A DNA stretch of 64,000 bases from Gemmatimonadota bacterium (GTDB lineage: Bacteria; Gemmatimonadota; Gemmatimonadetes; Longimicrobiales; Gaopeijiaceae), in the NCBI GenBank assembly GCA_029262115.1, contig JAJCZZ010000012.1:1-64000 (forward strand), in the 5' to 3' direction. A model generated the notes under the pieces. It saw nothing but the letters and a program-made list of their open reading frames with translations, made no database searches and had not been told where the DNA came from. This document shows, piece after piece, positions 56,372 through 63,057 of the stretch (its first letter is position 1; every line of letters begins with the position of its first letter). A program made the translations under genes and the position numbers.

Positions 56372-58843
56372 TCACGTCACCTCTTCGTCGTACTCGATCG
56401 TCAGGTCACGCACGTCGCTCCCCGGCGCCTCCGCCATCTCATACCCCATGGCACGGTATCCCTTGAGCCGCTTCTTGAACATGCGCGCCAGCATGGGCAC
56501 GTCCCGATCCACATAGTCGTAGATCCTTACGGCTGTCTTGCCCTGGCACGTCCGGTGTAGCCGACCCGCGTATTGGACCAACGTCCCCTTCCACGCCACG
56601 GGCATGGTCAGGAACAGCGCGTCGAGACGGGCGTCGTCGAAGCCTTCGCCGATGAATCGACCCGTGGCGAGTACGAGGCGCTCCTCGGTGCCGGAAACGG
56701 CCGAGAGCTTGTCCATTTCCGCCTGGCGCCGCTTCTCACCCAGCCCGCCACGCAGGACGACGAGATTCCGCGCCGCCCGCCCGAGTCGCTCCGCCAGGAA
56801 GTCGAGATGGTCTCGCCGCTCCGTCAGGACGATCGGAGACCGCCCGTCCTCCAGCGCGCGGATCACATCGTCCAGAATGAGCGTATTGCGCGCCTCGTCT
56901 GATGCGAGCCGTCCATAGATCTCCTGGATGCCCGGCGCGCCATCCGGGTCGTCGAGGCGGAAGCTCGTCTCCCTGACCGTGAGGAGGTGCTCGAAGGGGT
57001 GGCGCGCAGCCTGTCTCCTGGGATCCACAGCGTGCCGAATGGGACCGAGCTGAAATGTCAGAATGGGGTGGTGTCCGTCACGCCGTTGGGGCGTGGCGGT
57101 CAGTCCCGTGACGTAGCGGGCGCGCACCTCCCGCATCACCCGCTCGAACGACACGGCCGGCACATGGTGACACTCATCCACGATGACGTGCCCGTATGTC
57201 GCCACCACATCGTCTACCTTTCCGCGTCGCGTCAGGCTCTGGATCATGGCCACATCGAGTGCGCCCGTGACCTTTCGCCGGCCGCCACCGATCCGTCCGA
57301 TAGCAGCTGGTTTCAGATCGAGGAAGAGCCCGAGTTGCGCACGCCACTGGTCGACGAGTTGCGTGCGGTGGACGATGACCAGGGTGTTGCGCGCCCTGCG
57401 AGCCACGAGATGGGCGCCTACGACCGTCTTGCCCGTGCCAGGAGGCGCTGACAACACGCCTGTCTCGTGAGCGGCCAACGCCTCAGCGGCTCGTTCCTGA
57501 AGGGGCGTGAGCTGGCCGTGGAATCGCACGTCCAGGGGCTTTCCGTCGAGCCGTAGGTCATCCAGCACCAGATTCACGCCGCACCTTTCGAGCAAGTCGC
57601 GCACGTCGTCCAGACAGCCACGAGGCAGTCCGATGTGCTCGGGGAGATTCTCCGCGCAGTCGATGACCCGCGGCGTGAGCGCGGTCGAGAGCCGCATCGC
57701 TTGCTTCTCGTAGAACTGTGGGTTCTGGAAGGCCGCAAGCCGCTTCATCTGAGCGATCAGGCCCGGAGGCAGGCTCGCCTTTTCGATGAAGATCTGTTGA
57801 GCGAAGACCGCCTTCACGAGGTCCGGCAGCGGCCCGTCAACGATCGGGTCAGGTTCCCCTCCCGAGGGTAACCTCAACCAAGGAGCCTCGATCACCTCGT
57901 CTACAGAGTGCGCCCGACGCACGCCGAGTTCTCTGTCTCCCACAGCTGCCTCACGGGCGAGCTCGCTCACCGTTCCCGGATCGATCCGCGGCAAGGCAGC
58001 CAGATAGGTCCATTGGTCCGCGATCGGCTGCCAATCAGGATCGACGAACACCGTGTTTCCGGCCTGCCTGGCCTCGTATTGGAGCGGTAGAGCAATGAGG
58101 TTCCCGAACCCGCCTCGCGGCATAGTGTCCTGGTTCGGAAAGAGACGGTCGTAGGAACTCATGGGGAGTTCCGGGCGAGACGCCATCGCCTCCGTGAGTA
58201 GGTAGGAAGCCATCTTCCGAGCATCGGCGGCCGGGACCGGCGCAGCAAAGAAGAACCACACGTGCGCCCCATTCCCCGAGCGCGAGCGTTCGACCGCGGG
58301 CGTGAGACCGAAGCGGCGGACCATGGTCACGTAGGCCGCGACGTCTTCCTGCCAGTGCGCCTTGTCGAAGTCGACGGCCAAGAACCAGCAGCGCTCGTCC
58401 TCGAGAAGCGGGTAGACGCCGATGACGTGCCGGCCCTGGAGGTGGTCGAGGATGACCCGGTCCGTTACGTCGAAGAACGCCTGGTTGGGACACGCGCCAC
58501 ATTTGACCCTGGGCTTCTCACAAACCCCATTGATCCACTCGTTGGCGCACGCCGGGGCGTACCCCTGCTTCTTGGTTCGACGGTTACGCCACAGCTTGGG
58601 GAAGACATCGCCGCGTCCGGCGAAGAGCGACCGGAAGAGCGCGACCTTCTCCTGCTTCGATCGAGGCGGCCCGGGCGGCTGCAGAACCGGAGGCGACCCG
58701 CTCGTACGCTCGGCCTCGTTCAACGCACCCTGCAACTCCGCCCGCCGCTTCTCGACGGCTGCGCGCTCGGTCTCGAGTGCGTTCAGCCGAACTTGTTGGT
58801 CCGCGATTTCTTTGCGAAGGCGGTCCAGGCGGGACTCGGACAT
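56372..58843 (-). CDS. TOTE-type primase-helicase (AEP primase fused to SF2 helicase)
   Basis: The protein has 823 residues from the ATG at 58843. A coiled coil covers about 5-45. A zinc cluster (Cys99, Cys108, Cys115, Cys118) precedes an archaeo-eukaryotic primase core with WFLAVDFDKAHW (Asp158, Asp160) and SGNGAHVWFFF (His194). The C-terminal SF2 helicase has Walker A APPGTGKTVVGAHL near 467-480, DECHH near 555, GLTATPQRRDGH and QYAGRLHR. This is the architecture of the TOTE conflict systems described by Aravind and colleagues, thought to act in NTP-dependent defence. No accessory nuclease is fused. It sits amid toxin-antitoxin genes. Confidence 0.88.
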   Translation of the reverse strand: MSESRLDRLRKEIADQQVRLNALETERAAVEKRRAELQGALNEAERTSGSPPVLQPPGPPRSKQEKVALFRSLFAGRGDVFPKLWRNRRTKKQGYAPACANEWINGVCEKPRVKCGACPNQAFFDVTDRVILDHLQGRHVIGVYPLLEDERCWFLAVDFDKAHWQEDVAAYVTMVRRFGLTPAVERSRSGNGAHVWFFFAAPVPAADARKMASYLLTEAMASRPELPMSSYDRLFPNQDTMPRGGFGNLIALPLQYEARQAGNTVFVDPDWQPIADQWTYLAALPRIDPGTVSELAREAAVGDRELGVRRAHSVDEVIEAPWLRLPSGGEPDPIVDGPLPDLVKAVFAQQIFIEKASLPPGLIAQMKRLAAFQNPQFYEKQAMRLSTALTPRVIDCAENLPEHIGLPRGCLDDVRDLLERCGVNLVLDDLRLDGKPLDVRFHGQLTPLQERAAEALAAHETGVLSAPPGTGKTVVGAHLVARRARNTLVIVHRTQLVDQWRAQLGLFLDLKPAAIGRIGGGRRKVTGALDVAMIQSLTRRGKVDDVVATYGHVIVDECHHVPAVSFERVMREVRARYVTGLTATPQRRDGHHPILTFQLGPIRHAVDPRRQAARHPFEHLLTVRETSFRLDDPDGAPGIQEIYGRLASDEARNTLILDDVIRALEDGRSPIVLTERRDHLDFLAERLGRAARNLVVLRGGLGEKRRQAEMDKLSAVSGTEERLVLATGRFIGEGFDDARLDALFLTMPVAWKGTLVQYAGRLHRTCQGKTAVRIYDYVDRDVPMLARMFKKRLKGYRAMGYEMAEAPGSDVRDLTIEYDEEVT

Positions 58844-58945
58844 GGCGTGCCGACACACGGGGCTCGGTGGTATGTCGCCGTCAGGAGCGAGCCTGTCGTC
58901 GACCGGGGAGACCCGTACAACGTGCGGCCCGGGACCTGATATGGG

Positions 58946-58959
58946 AACCAGAACTGGTT
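58946..58959. promoter_or_regulatory. Short palindrome upstream of the primase-helicase gene
   Basis: AACCAG and CTGGTT face each other across two bases in the 146-bp gap before the primase-helicase. It may be an operator. No clear -10/-35 pair could be fixed. Confidence 0.3.
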
Positions 58960-58989
58960 ATTGGGGACGGGTTCGTGTGCACGCTCCAC

Positions 58990-59376
58990 TCACCAAACGC
59001 AGCCCGGGTAATTCTGATGCAGGGTGCCATCCTTGGTTACGAGCGGTGCGTCGTGCAGAGCCGCATGGGCCACGATCAGCCGGTCGAAGGGGTCCCGCGT
59101 CCACGTGAGATCCTCAGCCAGATGGGCCACCGCCACGAACGACGCGTCGCAGACCGTGAGCCCCAACGCCGTGCGCAACTCATCCATCACCTTCGTGGCA
59201 GGAGTGGCTACGCGTCCGACTTCGAAGAGGTATTGCAACTCCAGGCGAACCATGGGTGAAACCCGGAGGTCATCGGAGTCACGCAGAGACGAGCGGGCCG
59301 GCGGCGACATCCGTTCGTCGGCACCTGCGTATAGCCACGCGGCGACGTGGGTGTCGAGGTAGATCAAGGCTTCCAC
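58990..59376 (-). CDS. PIN-domain toxin (VapC-like)
   Basis: The protein has 128 residues from the GTG at 59376. Acidic residues of the PIN nuclease site are in place: Asp8 (YLDTHVAAWLY), Glu46 (MVRLELQYL), Asp95 and Asp98 (TWTRDPFDRLIVAHA) and Asp116 (VTKDG). PIN toxins cleave RNA with Mg2+, often tRNA or rRNA. The gene overlaps the antitoxin by 13 bp, the usual order antitoxin then toxin. Full length with an intact active site, so probably functional. Confidence 0.92.
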   Translation of the reverse strand: MEALIYLDTHVAAWLYAGADERMSPPARSSLRDSDDLRVSPMVRLELQYLFEVGRVATPATKVMDELRTALGLTVCDASFVAVAHLAEDLTWTRDPFDRLIVAHAALHDAPLVTKDGTLHQNYPGCVW

Positions 59377-59600
59377 TCGTCCGACCAGTCCATGTGCACC
59401 AGAGACTCGGGATCGCCGCGGAGATAATCTGGATGGGGCCTTAGCGCGGCGAGGCGCCCCGCTGCCTGGACCGGAACGATGCGGAGCCGGCGACCGTTGC
59501 GTTCGATCTCGACGGGCACGCCCGTTTCGAGAACCTGGTCGATTACCCGGTAAAGATTGGCTCGCAGCCGAGAAACGGAGTAGGGCTTGGTCTTGGTCAT
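59364..59600 (-). CDS. Phd/YefM-type antitoxin
   Basis: The protein has 78 residues from the ATG at 59600; a GTG at 59609 would add three. The N-terminal DNA-binding part reads TKTKPYSVSRLRANLYRVID, followed by VLETGVPVEIERNGRRLRIVP, the Phd/YefM pattern. The C-terminus (YLRGDPESLVHMDWSDEW) is the likely toxin-binding segment. Two near-identical palindromes lie just upstream of the start and are the probable autoregulatory operator. It is co-transcribed with the PIN toxin. Confidence 0.88.
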   Translation of the reverse strand: MTKTKPYSVSRLRANLYRVIDQVLETGVPVEIERNGRRLRIVPVQAAGRLAALRPHPDYLRGDPESLVHMDWSDEWKP

Positions 59601-59615
59601 GTGGAACACTCAGAT

Positions 59616-59647
59616 CGTACGGTACGTTGTTGAACGTTGTACGGTAC
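59616..59647. promoter_or_regulatory. Double palindrome operator of the Phd-PIN module
   Basis: GTACGGTAC occurs at 59617-59625 and again at 59639-59647; the first copy extends to CGTACGGTACG. Each is a palindrome around a central G, and their centres are 22 bp apart, two helical turns. This suits cooperative binding of two antitoxin dimers and conditional cooperativity by the toxin. Confidence 0.7.
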
Positions 59648-59974
59648 GACTACCATCACCACAAGACAAGTGTCGTCACCGACTACCTGGACTTCCTGAA
59701 CACTGGGAAAGGAAGGGTTGAGTTCGAAGCGTGTCTCGATAGCATCCGCTCGGGCCGTTTGGGTTCATCGCTCCGTCCTGTTGACAGTACCCTTGCGTTC
59801 CCGTTCTTCCCGATTCAGCGGTTAACGCCGCGGTCCCGGAAGAGCGAGATACGGATTCAACGAGGACCGTCCCCCGGTGGCTTCCGACCAGTTGGGCCCC
59901 AGCGCGCTCGAAGGAGCCGTGTATTCTCCAGCCAGGTGGTCGAACCAGGCGAGCTCGAAATCGGAGAGCGGTGA
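59648..59974. other. Gene-free decayed stretch between toxin modules
   Basis: No convincing gene is visible. A frame on each strand is open but unlike any family recognised, and neither has a ribosome-binding site. The stretch leads directly into a HipA remnant, so it is probably the decayed N-terminal part of that gene plus inserted sequence. Confidence 0.4.
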
Positions 59975-60300
59975 CTCCGCCAGCACGATGAAGCCGTCGA
60001 TCTCCGAGAACTCGCGCGTCAGGTTGAACGCATAGTGAAGGGCAGCGCCGAGGAGCTTCTACCGACACTTCGGATTGCAGGAGGATCGCCAGAAGGGGCG
60101 CGCCCCAAGATAGACGGGCCATTGCCGGAACCTCAGATGTGCCAGACGGATTCCGGCACTATCTCGTGAAGTTTCCAGCGGGGGAGGATCTTCGGGAGAT
60201 CAGTGCGGTTGAGGCCGCATACGCCATGATGGCACGAGAGGCCGGCGTGGACCTCCCGCCTAACGTCGACGGAAGTCGCGGTTCAGGTTGCCCTATGTAG
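59975..60300 (+). pseudogene. HipA-family remnant, truncated and frameshifted
   Basis: Plus-strand sequence from about 59975 reads a HipA middle region: VDLRELARQVERIV, then LLPTLRIAGGSPEGARPKI, where GGSPxGARPK is the nucleotide/phosphorylation-loop signature of HipA proteins. The frame then shifts between about 60111 and 60130, and the adjacent frame continues with GFRHYLVKFPAGEDLREI and VEAAYAMMAREAGVDLP, the next HipA block. The sequence ends at a stop at 60298. An in-frame TGA (59972) precedes the fragment, and the N-terminus and catalytic C-terminal lobe are missing. It cannot make an active kinase. It belongs to a different HipA subtype from the intact gene at 53650. Confidence 0.8.
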
Positions 60301-60326
60301 TGGGTAGCGACCCAAGCCGGAGTCGG

Positions 60327-60542
60327 TCAATCCGTCCACGGGACGAGGTGCGCCCGGATCCAGTCAGCAAGCTTCTCCTCAGAAGCTGATCCGTCGGCAG
60401 TAGCGAGGAAAATTGCTACGGCTTCCTCCTCTGGTGCCACAATGTCGAAGCCGTTGAGGCCGAGAAAAGTGTAGGCGGAGACGAGGGCCGCACGCTTGTT
60501 CCCGTCGAACGCGGCCGCTCCGGGAAGTTGATTTGATGGGGT
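60327..60542 (-). pseudogene. Doc (Fic-fold toxin) C-terminal remnant
   Basis: The minus strand reads AFDGNKRAALVSAYTFLGLN, the Fic/Doc active-site motif (normally HPFxDGNKR), followed by a helical C-terminus (ASEEKLADWIRAHL) ending in a stop at 60327. The first ~60 residues of Doc are missing: the frame upstream reaches a stop at 60543, and the catalytic histidine position is not preserved (PGAAAFDGNKR). Doc AMPylates or phosphorylates EF-Tu; this remnant lacks the catalytic histidine and the flap. No Phd partner is adjacent. Confidence 0.75.
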
Positions 60543-60552
60543 TTATGGGGTT

Positions 60553-60603
60553 TGTCGCGGACACCGTGTTGGCCTGTTGGCGGCATAATGGGTGTCGGCG
60601 ACA
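60553..60603. repeat. Left pair of TGTCGSCGACA palindromes
   Basis: TGTCGCGGACA (60553-60563) and TGTCGGCGACA (60593-60603) are near-identical palindromes 40 bp apart. The second continues as TGTCGGCGACAGGG, which recurs in inverted orientation at 62160-62173. They may be the left end of a mobile or recombinase-recognised unit. Confidence 0.5.
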
Positions 60604-60604
60604 G

Positions 60605-60633
60605 GGGTTTGCCACAAAAGTTGTCACAAACCC
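60605..60633. other. Hairpin next to the left palindromes
   Basis: GGGTTTG (60605-60611) and CAAACCC (60627-60633) flank an inner ACAA/TTGT pair, a 29-nt near-perfect hairpin. It adjoins the palindrome at 60593. It could be a recombinase site or a transcription stop for the 60706-60903 gene. It lacks a T-run. Confidence 0.4.
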
Positions 60634-60705
60634 GAACCCCCCGAGGTCAAGAACGACGGCGCGAGGATACCCGATTCGGGCGGCCAACGGAAACAACCGC
60701 CCAGT

Positions 60706-60903
60706 TCACCTCTCCGTGAGCAACCGGTGGAAGGTCGTCACCGCCACCACCGCGTCGGCGATCAACACTGTGCGATCGAGGTCCGGATGGTCGACCGTCA
60801 TCTGCTCGGCGTACGCCTGGGGTCCGTAGTGATGGACCACGCGCACGAGTGCCGTCTCGGCAGCGACCCGGGCAGCGCGGCTCCTCGGAGCCTCATCCGA
60901 CAT
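60706..60903 (-). CDS. Short hypothetical protein downstream of the AbiEi-like gene
   Basis: The 65-residue frame from ATG 60903 overlaps the end of the AbiEi-like gene by 11 bp. It begins MSDEAPRSRAARVAAETALV and continues with RVVHHYG and a helical tail. In AbiEi-AbiEii type modules the second gene is a nucleotidyltransferase of over 250 residues, and the RVVHxYG opening is the only resemblance to it. This may be its truncated beginning. A stand-alone small protein cannot be excluded. Confidence 0.45.
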   Translation of the reverse strand: MSDEAPRSRAARVAAETALVRVVHHYGPQAYAEQMTVDHPDLDRTVLIADAVVAVTTFHRLLTER

Positions 60904-61886
60904 GCATCACCTCCAGCAGATGTTCCGCCGCCTCCTCACCCCGGACGCCGATCAGGCGAAGGTCCGCGTACACTCGCAGCCACGGGGCGACATTGAGCCC
61001 GTGCCGCCGCGCGCTCAGCGTGCGGGACGCGACGGTCGGAAAGGGACGCAGACTCAGGCGACCGCCTTCGATGGGTTCGAGACCTGCTTCTGATGCCGCT
61101 GCCTCCAGTCCCGCGATTGTGTCGGCGTCTACGTAGACATCGGCGCTGCCGACAGAGGTCAGGTGGGGCGCCAGCACCGAGGCTGCGACCGCGCCAGTGC
61201 ACGCCCAAGCCCGTCCTCGGGTATCCCAATGCTCCGCGGTCGTCGCCAGGCCGGCTACGGGGTCCCGCCACGTGACGCCCACCTGAACGACCCGCGGAGG
61301 ATCTGCGGCGGCGACGGCGGACACGTAGGAGCGAAGGAGGCGGCTGAAGTCCGCAATCCTCCGGCCAGAGTCCCGACCTTGCTGAGCAGCGGCGGTCAGC
61401 AAGTCCCGCTCCGTCAGGAAGCGCAGCGCATTCGTGCAGCTCCCGCTGGACAGTCCCGTCGCCTGCTGGGTGGCGGCGACCGTCGGCTTCTCTCCGCACA
61501 GGATCGCTTCCGTGACGGCGAGAGCCGCCGGCGTCAGTCGGTGATCCTCTGGTCTCGTTCGACCGGACGACCGCTCTTCGACACGATGATCGAGCCGATG
61601 GCGATCTCCGCCGCCCCCGCCTCGTCGATCCAGCCGATGTTCGCGTCGGCCAAAGCTCGTCGGGCGCCGGGGACATACTGACGGCGACGACGATGTCCGG
61701 CCGCTCATCGCTTTCCAGAACCGTCCGAACATCGGCCAGCCAGCCGTCGCCGATCCACTCGACGCGGAGCGGCTGACCGTTCACGAGGACCCTGTCTCCA
61801 CTCGGCTGCACGTCCACGGTCGGTGGCAGAACCTGCGCAACTGCTTCACGCGCCTTGCGTTTCACGGTTCGATCTGGGGCTGGCAC
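60893..61886 (-). pseudogene. AbiEi-like antitoxin gene with two frameshifts
   Basis: The gene starts at GTG 61886, six bases after GAGG, in one frame (VKRKAREAVAQVLPPTVDVQ, then RPDIVVAVSMSP). Near 61665-61675 the coherent reading moves to a second frame (ALADANIGWIDEAGAAEIAI). Near 61545-61560 it moves to a third (LTPAALAVTEAILCGEKPTV), which is open to the stop at 60893. The order of an N-terminal domain, a central winged helix (TVAATQQATGLSSGSCTNAL) and a C-terminal domain suggests an AbiEi-type transcriptional antitoxin; the family call is moderate. Either the gene is broken or the sequence has two indel errors. A good sigma70-like promoter precedes it. Confidence 0.7.
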
Positions 61887-61927
61887 ACAATACCTCAGTC
61901 AAATGCCATACATCAGTTGCAGAGTGC

Positions 61928-61957
61928 GGTATAGGTTATTGGTGCTGATTTTGTCAA
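61928..61957 (-). promoter_or_regulatory. Sigma70-like promoter of the AbiEi-like gene
   Basis: On the minus strand TTGACA (61957-61952) and TATACC (61933-61928) are separated by 18 bp. The transcript would begin about 35 bp before the GTG at 61886, which also has a ribosome-binding site. An intact promoter in front of a frameshifted gene suggests recent decay. Confidence 0.7.
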
Positions 61958-62109
61958 GCGTGTCTCTTCACCGCTGTTGAAGGGGGAGCGGCGTTCGCGA
62001 AGCTCCGCCTTCGTTGGCTTCCGACGACCACCCTCGGGAGCGCGGCGGTCCTGCACTTGTTGTTCAACGATCCCTTCCGAAGGCCGGGCTGAGGGGACTC
62101 GGAAATAGC

Positions 62110-62196
62110 GACACCGGCCGCAGATGCGAGGCTCGAGATGATGTCGCCGACACTGCGGACCCTGTCGCCGACAGGAGACACCGGCACAAGATGCGA
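62110..62196. repeat. Right repeat cluster: palindromes and 20-bp direct repeats
   Basis: TGTCGCCGACA occurs at 62142-62152 and 62163-62173 (21 bp apart). GACACCGGC...AGATGCGA occurs at 62110-62129 and 62177-62196 (17 of 20 identical). CCCTGTCGCCGACA at 62160-62173 is the exact inverse of TGTCGGCGACAGGG at 60593-60606. Apart from this cluster, no gene could be supported in 61958-62257; a minus-strand frame of 81 codons across it looks like chance. Confidence 0.55.
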
Positions 62197-62257
62197 CAAG
62201 GCGCGGGGTTGTGAGACCAGAACCTCTTGTCGCAGATGGGCTCAGGCTCTGGTTCCC

Positions 62258-62926
62258 CTACATGCTGATCTGATACGGAAACCAGCTCGCAACCGCCTCA
62301 CCCGCCCGCATGGCCGGTCGGAACACCCACTCGGCCGCCTCTCGAATCAGCCGCTGGTTGAAGCCGCGGTCCTTCGTCGGCGGGTCCAGCCGCGTGGAAT
62401 CCGCGACGACCCGGCCGGCGGCATCGACGAACACCCACACCTCGACGGTCGTGCCCTTCAGATTCTTGTTCGACGGGGGAATGATCATGCCGCGAGGAGA
62501 GGGCGGCCGTAGCCGGTTCAGGCCCTCCTCGGCGTCGCCGCCGTCGCCCGCGCCGGTTCCGTTCTCCACGCCGGGGCCCTCGGCTATGGACGGGGCGTCG
62601 CCGAGCACCTGGGACGGGTCGAACGCGGGCTCCGGCTCGAACTCGACCGGCTCGATCTCCACGGTCACCTCGAGCGGAACAGGGGGCGGTACGATGGCGC
62701 GCGTCGGGGGGTTCGGGATGTTGACCGACTGCATGGATCCGCCGGCCGCACGCGTATCCCCGGACTTGGGACCCGCGGCGGCGAACGGCGAGATGGGAAT
62801 CACCGTTCCGCGCCACCCGACGAACAACACCAGATGGAACAGCAGCGACACGAGCAGCGCGGTCCGCCAGATCCGGCGTTCGCGCTCTCGACGCTCCTGA
62901 TTCGAAAGGTGATGGGTTGTCGACAT
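62258..62926 (-). CDS. TonB-family energy-transducing protein
   Basis: The 222-residue protein has a short cytoplasmic start and one transmembrane helix (WRTALLVSLLFHLVLFVGW, about 20-38). A proline-rich periplasmic linker follows (VPPPVPLEVTVEIEPVEFEP and onward). The C-terminal TonB-like domain is TTVEVWVFVDAAGRVVADS, then FNQRLIREAAEWVFRPAMRAG, the WxFxPA pattern of TonB_C. TonB proteins transmit proton-motive energy to outer-membrane receptors. ExbB/ExbD are not in the window. Confidence 0.88.
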   Translation of the reverse strand: MSTTHHLSNQERRERERRIWRTALLVSLLFHLVLFVGWRGTVIPISPFAAAGPKSGDTRAAGGSMQSVNIPNPPTRAIVPPPVPLEVTVEIEPVEFEPEPAFDPSQVLGDAPSIAEGPGVENGTGAGDGGDAEEGLNRLRPPSPRGMIIPPSNKNLKGTTVEVWVFVDAAGRVVADSTRLDPPTKDRGFNQRLIREAAEWVFRPAMRAGEAVASWFPYQISM

Positions 62927-63057
62927 CGTCGTGGTCCGCGGGTGGTCGTATTACATGAGACGCCCCGCTTCATAGTACGAGCACAGCCACCCGGAAGTTC
63001 GCCGGGCCGCAGAACGACGGCCGCGTCGACCCGCTGGACCACGCCCCTCCCCTCCCG

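Noticed and set aside
59822..60058. Minus-strand frame reading ALHYAFNLTREF and onward, first suspected to be a gene fragment
   Set aside because: It is codon-aligned antisense to the HipA remnant, whose plus-strand reading (VDLRELARQVERIV, GGSPEGARPK) is far better supported. It also has no start codon near its 5' end.
60553..62196. Insertion sequence with its own transposase
   Set aside because: Repeats at both ends suggest a mobile unit, but no transposase or integrase motif was found between or beside them, so only a repeat-bounded segment is reported.
61954..62199. Minus-strand 81-codon ORF before the tonB-like gene
   Set aside because: It runs through the palindromes and direct repeats, has no ribosome-binding site and resembles no family. 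The repeats explain the sequence better.
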